Numbered from the stretch's first letter, positions 1 to 13,100 are shown. The stretch is 64,000 nt of DNA from Baylisascaris procyonis (GCA_037389465.1 JAZARR010000105.1:1736001-1800000), one strand, 5' to 3'. Numbers and translations: made by a program. The notes: a model not told the origin generated them from the sequence alone.

Positions 1-660
1 GTACTTGTAGGTGCGTAGTGTTGCCAAAAAATTTGGAAGCAGTAAAGCTATGTTGGGAAGTTTTTTTGTTTTAATGCATAGCAATAGATTCAAATTTATA
101 TAACACTTCATATTGATCCATCAAGTTGAAAAGGCTTATTGCAGTTTAAGAGCGCTAAAATTCTGCTTGAATTCTACACCGTTCACTTTTATGTTACACT
201 GGTAGGATCTGAGAAAGGGAATAGGAAGATTTTCTGTGATAGTGATGGTAAGTGGAAATTGAGCGAGGTGATTATTTGGCCATATTTGAACAGAATTGAG
301 AACATGAAGGATATAAGAGTAAACTAGGGACCGAGTAAGAAAGTAAGAAAGGTCGCAAAAAGAGAAAGAAACGTAGAGATTTTGCATGATCTACGAATGG
401 TCTTTATTTCCTTTCATATAAAATATTATACGAAATTCCTGTCTAGCACTGTGTCGCAATTTTGTTACATCCTTAAGCATCCTGACACCACAAAGCGATG
501 TTTGGAATGGATGGTTTGATTACTCAGAATAGAACCATTTTATTTCTGATGTTTCTTTATTTGTTACTGATATCCGAAACCGGTTGGTCAAGTCGGCAGA
601 ACGTCTGAAGCGCAAATCCTGTTCATTCATCTATCTATGTTCTCCATATTTTCTTTATAG
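1..660. other. Non-coding start of window, probably an intron of the transglutaminase gene
   Basis: No exon of the N-terminal transglutaminase sandwich domain could be recognised here. The first supported exon begins at 661 after a TTTATAG acceptor and opens in mid-protein, so this stretch is most simply the preceding intron. The short open frames here carry no family motif. Confidence 0.5.
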
Positions 661-838
661 ATCAATCAGTATATTCTTGAGGCAAGCTGGCAAAAGTTGA
701 ATGTGAACGAACTTAGACCACATGATGTGCTTCCGAGTATGTGGACAGGATCAACAGAAATACTAATGAACTATTTGAAAGCGGGAACGAGAATCGGTTT
801 TGGCCAGTGTTGGTGCTATGGTGGTCTACTCACATCTC
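661..838 (+). other. Transglutaminase exon with catalytic cysteine
   Basis: The exon opens after TTCTTTATAG and closes at ATCTC|GTATGT. It encodes 59 residues plus one base, ending in the Cys active-site loop. The motif [11 protein letters not shown] corresponds to the SPMSWIGSVDIL-type segment of known enzymes. The Trp at residue 10 of this exon may correspond to the transition-state Trp, but the segment between it and PSMW is about five residues longer than in TGM2, so this is unsure. Confidence 0.88.
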
Positions 839-3800
839 GTATGTATTTTATATGCACTTTTTTTCATACCAATTGTGTGAATTAGTTATTCACTTTTCCA
901 TAAGATCTCTGACTTTCTTTCAAAGTGAATTTTGAGCAAGGAATTTTCTCGGTGTCGTTGCTTTGGAGTGCGAATATTCTTAATTTTATTGAATGAAAAC
1001 GCTCGGAGTGTGAGGAATGGGCAGGTGTATTCGTGTGTACGTGTGTTGGTGTGTGTTTTAAGCAGGCAGGAAGCAACTTACCACTACTCCCATAAATGGG
1101 GGCTGTCGGCAGTGACAATGTTGTATTTTGTGACTTGCAGTAAATTGATTTGTAATGCAGCAAAAATGTTCAATAGACGGGCTCAGATTGCTTAGCTTTC
1201 AAATGAAAAATGTAGTTCGGCTTTGCGAACTCATCTTTACTCAATATTTTTTCCCCTGGGGAATCAGAAAAGGAAAAAAAAACTAGAACCTTGATGATTA
1301 GCGGTGAAAGTATACGTTTTCCTAAAAGCCTTTTTTTTGCAATCGGCACTTCTTGCTCAATTTCATGCGCATCTTATGAACGCAGTACCCGATTGGGCCC
1401 GGATCATAACGGAAATACAAATCCCTATATATGCACATTATTGTAGTGATAACAACATTGTCAGACGATTTGTTCTTTCTGCGTTGCGCTTTATTATTTC
1501 GAAGTATGCATAATTTAATTCAAAACTATCATTTGCAGTATGCCGATGCATCGGGATTCCTTGTCGTACAGTAACTAATTATGAATCTGCGCACGATACC
1601 AACGAAGATCTAACCATCACTTTGACTTACATCGATGGAAAGCCCTCACCGGATAATAGAGATTCGGTTATGTCTTGCGTCTTTTTTTTAATCATGTTGA
1701 TCTTTGTTACCTTCTGTCGCGCATCCAACTAGGTGATTGTGTAACCTAAGCGAAATTAATTAACCTTACTTATATTACATGACAGAAGAGTCTTCAAAGT
1801 TTAGCATGGCAGCGAGCTTTGCCGAGTGGAAAATCGTAGGGGTTCAATTTGAACAGTAAATCGTTTCTTCGATTTTCAATAAACTGATTCATTGCTTCGA
1901 AGACGAAACCACTCTATGAGAGGTATTGGAGTTCATATCACGCTGACGCCTACATGACGTGACACCTACTTTCGATGAAATCACTGGGAACGTTGCAGAT
2001 ATGGAATTTCCATGTATGGAATGAAGTGTGGATGATGCGTCCAAGTCTGGAGAAGTCATATAATGGCTGGCAGGTTTGTGACGCCACACATCAGCATGTT
2101 AGCTCAGGTGATTCGTCGAGACCTGTTTAGTAAGCGTGCATACGGCATACTAAATGGCTTCGCTGTTACTTTTACGCCAAATATATATTTAATTGCGCCT
2201 TTAAGAAATCCTGAAGAGGAGGGAAATATTCTGAACAAAAATATATTATATGATAGCATGTCGGACTATTTGATACAACGACTCAAACTAGTGCCATTTC
2301 GTGCATACGTTGGACGATAGTTGCATGATCACTGTGCGCCATCTATAGTGATTCAAGACGTTGCGAGTGCGAAGTAGTGAAACGCCGGAAATCATAGTCT
2401 CATCTCAGTGACTCAACAATTTAGGCATGAAAGTGATGATAATGAATGAATGGCTCTTTGTAAAATTCATTTCAATGAAATCATTTGAAATCGCAAAATG
2501 TCACATCTTATCGTTGAATCAATCGTTGAGTTGAGCAATAATTCGTTTGATTTTGGTTCTATTAAATTGTATAGCATGCAAACGGAATGGCAAAACTTCA
2601 CATCTGATACGCGTTAACTCCGAAACTAAACAAAGAATGCTGAACGAAGAAGCTCAGAGGCAACCGCGACCTTTAGGTTGATCTCGGTCAACAGAGCCAA
2701 TGCTAATTTACACCTTTCTCTGCAGCATCAGAAATGAAATATACTGACGCTCATTCATTTCTAAAACAACGGTGTGTATTCGATGTTCTGAAGGTCTTTC
2801 CAAAGATCAATACACAGTAGTGCCAAAGTCTTGGTCAACACTTTTTGTTTACACGTTTTTTTTCAAGAAACTGTCACTAAATTCCTTGCAGAATCCGGAA
2901 GATACCAATGCGGGCCATTTCCAGTGAGGGCACTACTCTATGGGAATTTGAAATTACCATACGACGGCGTCTTCATCTATGGGGAGATCAACGCCGATGT
3001 TATTGATAAGTTTTATAGAACAGATCTATTCAACCGTCGAATTAGATTCGTCAACGAAGCCAAATCAACTGCAAGGTGATTTCATTGTCAAATTGGACCG
3101 CTATGTTAGTGAACCTTCTGTCAGCTTCTCGCAGTAGTGCAGATAAAATTTTGAGATGTGATGCAGCCTAATTAGTAAGTAGCATTTTATAACTTTCTGG
3201 TACACTGAGAGGATGCTTTGGTCAATCGACGAACTGATAGCAAACTTTGGCAACCGTTAGCGTCCACAGAGCTTTCAGAAAAGCATTTGGGCATCCTCAC
3301 TTAAGAAGCGCTCCTGGACATTATTTGCCTATTACTGCATTTCAGCGCTGTTCCAATAATCTGTGCGATATGATTCAGCACAAATAGAAGAATCCACAAA
3401 TGATTTTTCTCAACGCGAATATTTTCAGCGTTGGCACAAAGATAGTCACAAATAATCCGAAAATGATCGAGTTTTCAATGAACATAACCAATAACTATAA
3501 GTACCCCGAGGGGTCGGAAGATGAGCGTGAGCAACATCGTCTTGCTCTTGAATCTATTGGATTACGTCCTAGAAGATATCGTCATGCAGAAGAGGAATTA
3601 CTGGAGACGAAATCCGATGTGCAATTTTCCATCGGTGGATTTGAAGACGTTTGCATAATTGTTTTTCCACATTAAAAGATTCTCATCCTCTGAGTGAACC
3701 CGTTTTCTGGGCGAAAAAAATTTTATGTTCAAATTTGTAGCTTTTAATGCACCGATTGTAAGCTAGAAATAGCCACGATACGAGCGCAAACTCATTCAAT

Positions 3801-6800
3801 GAGCCGTCTTCACTCCAAAACCCGTCGACTGAATCTGCTTCTCCGACTTCCGGCAACAAGTTAACACTCGTTCTAGCAGTCCTTCTTCTTCTATAATTCT
3901 CCATCAAGAATCTTCTGCCATGGGAATAGAGCCTCCTCCCTTGCTTCGGAGCTCTTAGGTGGAACAAATTGCGGCTGCGCTTAACTGAAATTTTCGAGAG
4001 AAGTTAAATTCTCTCACCAAAATCTTTTGAGAATTATGCCTCTAAAATTTCAGCTAATAAAATATTATATTGGCAAAATCATTAAAGAAAAATGTTCCCA
4101 CAAGAACAAGAAAACCGAAAAAAAAACAATTTCTCTGATTATCAGTGAGCAAGATAAACCGAATAGCAAAGAGAGTAGCCCGTGTTACTGGAATTTTTTT
4201 CGATACAATATGAAGCGTAGATATTTGTGCGACACTTATTCATAAAAATGGCCAATATATGACCAGCTGTCATATGAGAGGTGTCATATGCAGCAGCTGT
4301 CATGTGACTAATTATGTTTCAACAAAATTTTCTCTTTGAAATAAACGATTATTCAATGCCGCCTATTTTTTGTTTGCGTTCATTTCAAAATGATATTCTC
4401 TACGCAACAAAATATACCATCGGTAGGTTAGTTCATTAGCATTAAGCGGTGTTTTATACCCAATAAGCTAATAGATACATCTCCCATTGTACTAATTTGC
4501 TGCTAAGAAAAATCTCACGCACTCATTTATATATGAACAGTTGTTCTATTCGAATTTCATGTGAAGATCATAGTCGATAATATTTTGTTAAGGTTGATAT
4601 CAGCAAATCAATCAATGGTTTCCTTGAAATGACGAATCAATCCGATAATATCCGAACGGTTGTTTCACAAATACATGTGGATATTGTATGCTATACGGGA
4701 ACAATTATTGCAAACGCTTATACCGCGCATGAAACGCTCGAAATCGAACCAAACAAAGGTAATTTCAACAATTTTTGTGCTGTGTTTTCTAGCGAAGCAA
4801 ACACTATTATGAATTAACTCAAAAACGATAATTTAAACTATGTACATATATAGCGCAACATTGTAATATTTGTATGTGAGGACTGCATCTATGAATTCAC
4901 TCAACCAATATTTTCCAAACTTTACAGCGCCATAAAAAGTCAGCGAAATTTGCCGGAAAACTCACAGCGTTCATATGCTATGGGAATCAAAAACTTTAGT
5001 TCTAGTACCTAGAGCCATTAGCTTTGTCAGATTCAACGCCTAGTTCATAAGTGTTTATGCAACGTGGAGGAAAAGATTTCCCATGTATTCGATGCAATAA
5101 TTTTCGTCTTTAGTTCGATGGATGGATATCATTGTCGCGGCAGAGAGCTACAATCAGAATTTTGACGAAGACTGGGATATTGCGGTGTCCGTTTTTTCAA
5201 AGATTCAAGAAACCGGACAAAACTATCGCCGTCGGGAAATTCTGAAAATCATGAAGCCAAAACTCACAATTGAAATGGTCACTATCTTTTCTAGCTCAAA
5301 TGCTTCTGTAATTTTCAATGTTCTTTCAATGTTCAACCTTCTCTTTGTGGTGCTCAATCGTTTCATAAAAGCTCTGAGTGGTAGATCGATATGAATTTTT
5401 TGTTTATTTCCGAAGCATGAGTACAAATTAATGGAATTGTGAAGTTTCAACGAACCGATGTAGATAATTTTTTCAATACTATTTCTGCATCTAATTCTCT
5501 TTCGTTTACGTTCATTCTGAGCCTATAACATTATATCCTCAACTTTATCAACTCGTCATAGGATTAATATCTTTTTGACTTATCAAAGCGGTTGGAAGAT
5601 TCATTCATTCTATGACATAACAAAGTTTGCACATCCAGAGAAAATACGAGAAATTGTGAGCGATGTTGCAGCGGTAATTATTGAATTTCAACGAAAATTA
5701 GTGATGATCTGCCGAAAATGGCAAACGCTGAGAGAGACTTAAGCTGTATGTTGGAGCTTATTTTAGGCGCTTTTGCAAACTTTCATCCGCAAAGCGCATA
5801 ATAATGGCGTTTTGTTTGTGCTCATAATTTGTTCATTAGGCGGCTATCGACAGCCGGTGCTCTGATTAAATGTACAAAGGAGTTTGCGCTGCTATTATCA
5901 ATTGATCTTCATAGCCATTGCGTAAAATTATTGCATTTAATTAGCCAAGCCACGAAACTACAGGATCTTTGGTCAGTTAAGACACGGATATGCACATGCG
6001 TGCAGGGCGGAAACTGTTAGTAATTAGTAAGGGAAGATCAGATTGGACCAGCAGTGAACAATAATTACAAAAGGAAGTTCAAATATCAGAGCAATCAAAA
6101 CTTTTTCAGGGGCCAATGCTGAGTTTGGAACGAGAGGAGCAAATAAAAGTTCGATTGGAAAATCCATTCGATATACCTCTTAGCGAGTGCCAACTGAAAA
6201 TCGATGGAACTGGCTTCCAGTTCGACAAAATGCCGATCCAGTGCAAGTGAGCTGCTTTTTCGTTATTTTCTAACGTGGTAATTTATACGTCCTATCAGGC
6301 CCCACTTTTCATCCCTCTATGGCCTCCTCCTTCCCACCAACTAAGTAAAATCAGTGCCAAATGCCAAAGATGCAACAGAAACAGTGGACAAAATAATTCA
6401 AAATCATAGGTGAGCCTATCATATCTGCATTCCTGGTTATTGCGACTTGCAAAAACGTCTACGAAGTAAAATTCGCTATGCAGATTAGCGTATGAATGAA
6501 TGAATGTTTCTCATGCGATCACTGCAGAAGCTATGATCTTCTTCACCTCCTCTCCACTCACTACCTCCCATCAGAGTTGATCATTAATTTGCAATTTGCA
6601 AACAGAAGAAATACACAACTTTTTCTCTAAGTAGATATTGTTCATGCGTTATCAATATCACAAAGCAGCAAAACTATTTAAGCATGATAGACGCACATGG
6701 GACGATGGTTGTGAAAATCACTACTATTTCGAGAAGACGAGGACTCAATCAGATGATTGCTGTATTCAGTTGTGCTCAAGTTAGAAATGTTCGAGCAATC

Positions 6801-7232
6801 GCAGCTGTTCGCACTACATAGTATTTCACGTCATGCGATACGACACAATTGAAGTGCCATTCACAGAACGCTCATCTGATTTCTTGTTGTGTGTAATCTC
6901 TCATAAAAGACCGTTTCGATAAATATATGAAAAATCAATGTTCACGATGCTTATGGTAATTTTAGTGCAAAACTCTTCCCACAGGGCCTCCATTATCACA
7001 TAACGGTCATTTTATTCACAGTACAAACGTGCCAAATGAAAAAATGTTTACGGTGGAAAGATGCAATTTTGAGCGTGAATGCAGCATGTCACTATTTCAA
7101 ATGATTGAGCTTCGCTTGCACCCTGGTAAAGTGATGCATTCAGATAATTTGCTGCATTCGATGCACAGGTTTGAAATATTGGCGCATCAAGTTGCCCATA
7201 GGGAGGGGCACTTGCCATCACGGATCCCTTAA
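661..7232 (+). CDS. Classical (animal-type) protein-glutamine gamma-glutamyltransferase (transglutaminase), 5'-partial
   Basis: The enzyme family forms isopeptide bonds between protein Gln and Lys side chains and is calcium-dependent. Coding exons read as 661-838, 1539-1666, 1999-2107, 2892-3075, 3429-3648, 4593-4758, 5114-5277, 6110-6246 and, less surely, 7022-7232. All junction phases agree, giving 498 residues plus stop. The first exon carries the active-site motif [10 protein letters not shown] (Cys codon 808-810). The third carries IWNFHVWNE (His codon 2011-2013) and VCDAT (Asp codon 2080-2082). Spacings of 57 and 23 residues match the vertebrate enzymes (58 and 23). Further family signatures are [35 protein letters not shown] and YKYPEGS. 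Exons 6-7 encode the first C-terminal barrel ([19 protein letters not shown]) and exon 8 the second ([20 protein letters not shown]). The N-terminal sandwich and start codon lie upstream of the window. The gene converges on lev-10. Confidence 0.9.
7022..7232 (+). other. Candidate last exon of the transglutaminase
   Basis: The acceptor TTATTCACAG joins in correct phase to the 6246 donor (CAA|GTGAGC). The frame runs to a TAA stop at 7230-7232. The start ([12 protein letters not shown]) is compatible with a strand of the second C-terminal barrel, and the resulting total length suits the family. The remainder is weakly conserved. A nearer alternative exon at 6351-6406 hits an in-frame stop at its own donor, so the present choice is preferred but not proven. 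Confidence 0.45.
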
Positions 7233-7546
7233 AAGATCCCATTTTTCGACATAAAGAGAGCCAATATGGCTCGACTTATTCCTTTTCGCCGACTCTCATG
7301 ATCACGGAACGGCTTAGTTATGGAAAAATGCTGGAGGTTGGCATGGATGTCAGGTTTTGCGAATTCGTAGTCGTGTTCGGATTTCAGCGCCATCCAACAT
7401 CTTGCGGGCATCCGTGACGGCCACCCTCGCGAGGGCCCTTATAAAAATCTCGAGCCATGAAACCAGGCATTCCAACAATCCTCCGCCTCAACGGTGATTA
7501 CTTGAAAGCGAATCACTCGTGGGGGATTACGAGACCTCTCTTAGGA

Positions 7547-7637
7547 CCCACACCGAAACTTTCTACGGTTGAGCGATCACCACATAATTTCTCCTACTTT
7601 GTCATCATATTTGTTAGTTGTATTCTTAAATAGAGAT
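7547..7637 (+). repeat. Left copy of a perfect 91-bp inverted repeat
   Basis: Positions 7547-7637 are identical, base for base, to the reverse complement of 9161-9251. The sequence starts CCCACACCGAAACTTTCTAC and ends TTAAATAGAGAT. The flanks on both sides differ, so the copies share only this block. A partial echo (ACTTTCTACGGTTATGACC) occurs near 11348. This looks like part of a dispersed repeat family or a non-autonomous mobile element. No open reading frame for a transposase was seen between the copies. Confidence 0.9.
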
Positions 7638-9160
7638 AAACTGGCGAGAATCCGGGAATTTTTGCATCCGGGAATTTCGAAGCCTAAAAGATGTCGCTGA
7701 AGGACGCCTAGATTCGAATGGACGCTCAGTCGAAAAGGTGCTAAACTGACTTTTTTTAAATGGGATTTTGAGGATTTTTAATAATCAACTATTTCGATCG
7801 ATTTCAACGGTGCTAAGCCAAAAGCGCTGTTTATGCTTTTGAAAAAAGCGTATCTTAGTGAAAAAATTCCATACACTCCGATGACATCTTAACAGAGCAG
7901 AATTCCTCTGATAAACCTAGGCAAAGATTTATTAGAAGTGAACAATGCTGAACAATTTGCAGTGGTCATACATTACAAATCAATTGTATATAACCAGAAA
8001 AAAAAAAAGATTTCACAGATACACAACATTAACTGAATATGTCTGAAGGCAAGACGTTTAGTGGTCACAATTTAAACACACAATGAATTCATAGTGTGTA
8101 AAACAAATACAACGCCATTGTAATGGCCACACAACAACACTGATAGCAACAGACGAATCGTAACATGTCATAATTAATGTGATTGTGGTTAATAATATCG
8201 CTAGCGACTAGATGCATCACAACAAAAATACATTCGACAAATATATCAGTGAAGAGGAGCCGTCTTATGCGACAATCATCTTTGTTTTTCGTTCTGGTGC
8301 TTAGCAAAATGCGATGTTCTGTCGAAGGTTTCAATTCACTTCACCTTTCTCATTGTGCTATTCTCTTCACGACTTCTTTATTGATCCGACTATAAATAAA
8401 ACTGAAACGTAAAGAATTTTGCAATGCAACAAGGCAACAGCAATATGTGAAATTCTGCCAGTAGAACCGCTTTGATTGCTTAACGTTTAGCTTCATGCTA
8501 ATCCTAATGTGTAGTATCAGATTATTTGCCATAGACTATCATCAAGTGAAGGAACCACTCGATAGACACTAAAGCGAGTCGAATTTTACAGTATGCCTAA
8601 GATAACTATCCCATCTAATTTGCTCCCAGCTTTTAGTTCGCATCCGAAATCGTGATACAAGGAGGACCGCCCTCATTGGAAATGTGCAATCGCTCTTCGA
8701 AAATTCTTTTGATAAGAATGCATGAACCTTTCTTTTCTTCTATTCTCAATGGAGATGAAGTCAACAGCAAATGTTGAGATTTTCATGCGATGACCACAAT
8801 AAAATGGCGAACAAACACACAAAAGAATGGAAGTTTTCAGCGAAAAAAAAAACTGAAAACGCGAAATTTGTCGGAATTTTCGAATTCCACCTGATCAATG
8901 TTGAAGGCACACCTAACGACATAGCGTTCAAGTTTTAATTCTCACTGGCAAAGGTGATCTCTAACAGCGTATCAATTGTTACTTCTCGGAAAGAACCATT
9001 TGTAGGAAGTAAGCAATTGCAAGATTGGTGATCCTCAAATTCATGGCTCCATCATGAATTTAGAATCTGGAGGTTTGGCCAGAACTAGAAGTAAAATCAT
9101 CCGAAAGTTGGAGTTGTGGGAAAAGAAGAAAGGAGATGCCGTCAGCAGTTCGGTATTTTC

Positions 9161-9251
9161 ATCTCTATTTAAGAATACAACTAACAAATATGATGACAAA
9201 GTAGGAGAAATTATGTGGTGATCGCTCAACCGTAGAAAGTTTCGGTGTGGG
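9161..9251 (-). repeat. Right copy of the perfect 91-bp inverted repeat
   Basis: This is the exact reverse complement of 7547-7637, about 1.5 kb away. Perfect identity suggests recent duplication or gene conversion. Confidence 0.9.
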
Positions 9252-9871
9252 GATGATGCTGCATAGACGATTCCCGATAGATGTTTCCTGCAGGTGGATA
9301 GTCGTTTGATAGGGGCATAACGCCTCGCATATCGTGGTGAGTGAGACGTGATGCAGCCGGTGATGGCAGCAAGCTGAAAATAGTGCAATCGCCTTGGACA
9401 TCAATGTCCAAATGTTGATTATCATGGTTTCAGAAAAATTCGTATAAAGCGCTTCTGCTTAAGAATGACAAAATTCTTGCCTTATCCACTTCCTTGGTAA
9501 AACCGACCCTAAATTTTGAGCAGAATTCAGAGCAACGTCATGCGCGATAGCGGTCAAAGATATTCATAATGAGCTAAACTTCAGGGATATTCCGAGTTGG
9601 GTTTCGGGGTTTCATAAATCGGTGCACAGAATAATTTAATCAGCGAGACATCTGTCAGAAATTTGCCCGCATTGAGCTGGAGAAGTTACTGATGAAGGAG
9701 GAGATAGAGTGGGCGGTGGGGAACGGCATTCTCGTGAGCAGTTCGGCGCTAGTAACATTCTAATAATTTTCGAAAGGAACTCTTTTCGATTTTATGTGAA
9801 GATTAGGTGATCATACAAACTCAACAGCCAAATGTTGAAGCTGAGATATTGCAATTGGAATATTATTGGGC

Positions 9872-10110
9872 TTACTGAATATCGGATGGTCGACCAGCGG
9901 CTGCCTTGGAGACTGGTTTTTGAGATCGGTAAGGTTGACGCTGGTGCTTAAGCCCAGACGAAGCATATCGGCGACGTTTTTTCTTCTTTCTCTCGAATTT
10001 CTTTTTAAAGAGGTAGCAGAAGAAACCAAAAATAAAGAGGAATATACAACCAGAGAAAGTTGCAGCGAATAGTACTGTACGAATATCGGTTGCACTTTCA
10101 AGCTTATTAC
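9872..10110 (-). other. lev-10: lev-10 last exon: membrane span and basic cytoplasmic tail
   Basis: The exon starts after GACTATTTCAG and ends at TAA (9874-9872). It encodes a hydrophobic span ([20 protein letters not shown] continuing FFCYLF). The positive residues [14 protein letters not shown] follow as the stop-transfer and start of a 44-residue tail. No enzyme or PDZ-binding motif was recognised in the tail. The preceding intron is 4.76 kb. Confidence 0.88.
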
Positions 10111-13100
10111 CTGAAATAGTCGTGGGAAAAAATGCGAGACAGTGAATGGGTAATAGAATTGGGTGTTAGTTGATGAGGATCAAATTTAGAATATATGCGC
10201 ATACTGGTAGATAAAAGGGTGAGGACGGGGGAGGGAAAGCTGCGGAGGAAAGAACGAGATTGAGGGAGGGTAGTGGGAAGAAAGAGGGGAGGGGGTGGAG
10301 AGATAGAGATAATTAAATTGATAAAGAATGGAAAGCAATGCGTTGCCGAGTAGGGCGTGCGAAGACAGCAATCAGTTGTGACCAGAAATGGTTGGCAGCT
10401 ATAGAGAGCGATTGCGTGATGAATTGTGGAAATGTAAGCATCAGGTTGTAAGGAAAAGTGTATGATGCTGGACAATGGATTACAAAAATGACCACGACAG
10501 TTTGATAGACTCATGAGGAAAATGCATCGCTCAAAAGAAACGGCTTCTTCTTATTTTTTTTTTCTTAACCATTGTTTTCTTAGCATGCAACATAATTGCT
10601 AAATTTAGCAACTTCATCAAAAACTTTTACACCGCGTAATCTCGTACACTTCCTTATAGCCTCAAGGTGACCGGTAAGCGAACGGAAATGTAGTTACTGT
10701 TCCTGATTCAACAACTGAACCGGATGAAAGTTGCAGCTATTTGTGTTGGTTGTCATGGTTTTATTGCACTTGACGATGTTAATGCGACTCTTACCATTAC
10801 AGTTTCTCACCGCAGGCATCAAAACTCATGCCCTTGATGCTGTGACAGTCATACACACAATAAGCTTCAATGGTCGATTAATTGAAACTGCACGACGCGA
10901 ACGGAAAACAATTATATGTTATGTACGTAGAGATAGGACGTTGCAATGACGCGCTTTGCAATCGTTGATGAAAATTTGCGAAAGTGCATAAAAATGGAAT
11001 GGCAAACTGTTGCTGCAACCTGTTGAATTGTTCGGAAAAATGTCTCCACTCGATAAAACTCAGAATTTCTCGAAAACCAAAAAAAGACTCAAGAAGCTTG
11101 ACCAGAATATACGAAAGGAACGTGAACTAGATAATGTTTTGAATCACTATGGTACCGCAATATTTGTTTGATAAAATATTTGTTCTTGTAGGTCAAGAAT
11201 GGCGTTTCTTTGTAGGTAACCATCAACTATGGCGTTAGTTTGCGATCCTAATTTTCTTCCATCACTACTCCTCTTTGCCCCTGCCATAAAATGTAGTGAC
11301 AGCGGAAAACAATCTTATACTTTGGGAAAAGGGAAAAATGGACTCGACACTTTCTACGGTTATGACCCTGTGGGCACCAGACAAAAGAATTGGACTCCGG
11401 TCTACGCGTAGACACCCTGAAAACGACATCCTGGCAGCAGCAGTAGCTTCCCGAAAAAAACGCATTTTCAAGCTTTGGTGACAACCGATTCCGCATGCGA
11501 ACGATAAAAAGCTTGAGGCCAAAAAATCCAAAGTACAGTTTCCATGATATAAGAAAATGAATTTGCGCATATGTGCCTTACTTATATTTCTACATGAGCT
11601 GTCACGCTCACATCATTAGCAAGCTAGATTTAAACAGAGAATATTCGCAGTGAGAACAAAAATTTGAACGTGTACAAAAGTACGAATGAATAAAAGAGCA
11701 TAAAACGCACACAACTATGTGCCAAAGTGAATGCAACAAAAAAATTGTGCTATGCGAAACATCACAAACACTAACTGCCAAAGGCGAATGTCTCTTAACA
11801 AGACGAAAAAACTTTATTGCAAGCTATATTATTTTCAAATCGACACAAGCGACAACGTAAACAAACAAACAAACAAACACTTCTAAATGAAAAGAAACAA
11901 CATCATACTCGTGAGATGAGAATTGAAACAAACCGCCTAATTTGTAAAACTAATAATAAATAATATTAAAAAAAATACGAAATTCAAACTTCGTTCATTC
12001 TACTCTTCTAAAACTATATTCTGGGACAAGCAAGGCAAAAAAAACCAACGGAGAAATTATGGATGCTTACACATTTCTTAGAGGCTCACACAAACAAAAG
12101 TAGAATTGTTGTAATAAGTTTATATGGATATGAATTAGACCGCCACTATTTCTGCCTATGCACGTAAACACATTGAGAGGAAATGAACGATTGATGACTT
12201 CTTGAAGGCATTCCATTTACTCTCCGGCTTTCCGGTCCGGTCTTTGAGTGCTTAGATCACTAACCGTCAGTGAGTCATTCTGGTTTTGTCTAAAACAGTG
12301 TCTACTATTTTGCCCGCTCAAACAAATTATCGTTTTGTGATTCTTCATGATTTTTAGTTTAAATATGTATGCCTACAAATCTTTAGTGGTAGACCTGAAC
12401 AGAAGGAAGAAATTTTCAGAAAAATTTCTGCACTACAACAATGTCCGTCTTCCTCCGGTAGTTCCATTCTATTTGTGTTTCAAAGCACGAAGCTTTATTC
12501 CTTATCGCCTCATTTTCTAAGCTAGACAGAACAAAGATTTCAAAACATGTCTGTGGAAAATTTGGTGGCACGAATCTACAGTATGAAATAATAAGAAGCT
12601 CCAATCAATGAAAAAATTGCCCGGAAAAAACAATTGATGGTATCAAAGACAACAGAACGATCGTCGTCGAAGAGGATTACAAGCGCAATTTTCACCTATT
12701 TCGATTTTCCACTCAGTTGAAAAGGTACTATCGGCTTACGAATAGGTAAAGTGTACGATTAAGTTAAAATACGTTGACGGACAAAAATGTAACCAAATTA
12801 TGTTGACTAATGTTTGCAAAAGAATTTCTTTGAATGCGTCAGTTTCCACTCGTAAAGCCGCTGGCAGTTTTGCAATCACCATAGGACTTGTGATCGTTAT
12901 TTAATGGAAGGGTGCGTAGACATTTCAAAGAACTGTGAATAAAACGCTGATCTAAAATCATGCAAATTTTAACTAAGAAATATTAAAATTCATCTGGAAT
13001 GGTAAAAAAGAGTAATTTTCACAGTAAAAGAAGCTTAATCACTGAATAATACAAAATGAGCTCTGCCATATCGCGATAGGTCTCATTGATTAGGTCCCTA

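Larger units (their letters stand above)
7233..9871. other. Convergent intergenic region between transglutaminase and lev-10
   Basis: No protein family was recognised here on either strand. The region contains a perfect 91-bp inverted repeat (listed separately) and an AATAAA at 8395-8400 on the + strand. That signal is rather far from the transglutaminase stop to be assigned with confidence. Open frames such as 9041-9388 on the - strand run through the repeat and are not credible genes. Confidence 0.6.

Noticed and set aside
6351..6406. Possible ninth transglutaminase exon ending at AATCATAG|GTGAGC
   Set aside because: In the phase required by the previous exon it ends in an in-frame TAG, and the peptide does not resemble a barrel strand.
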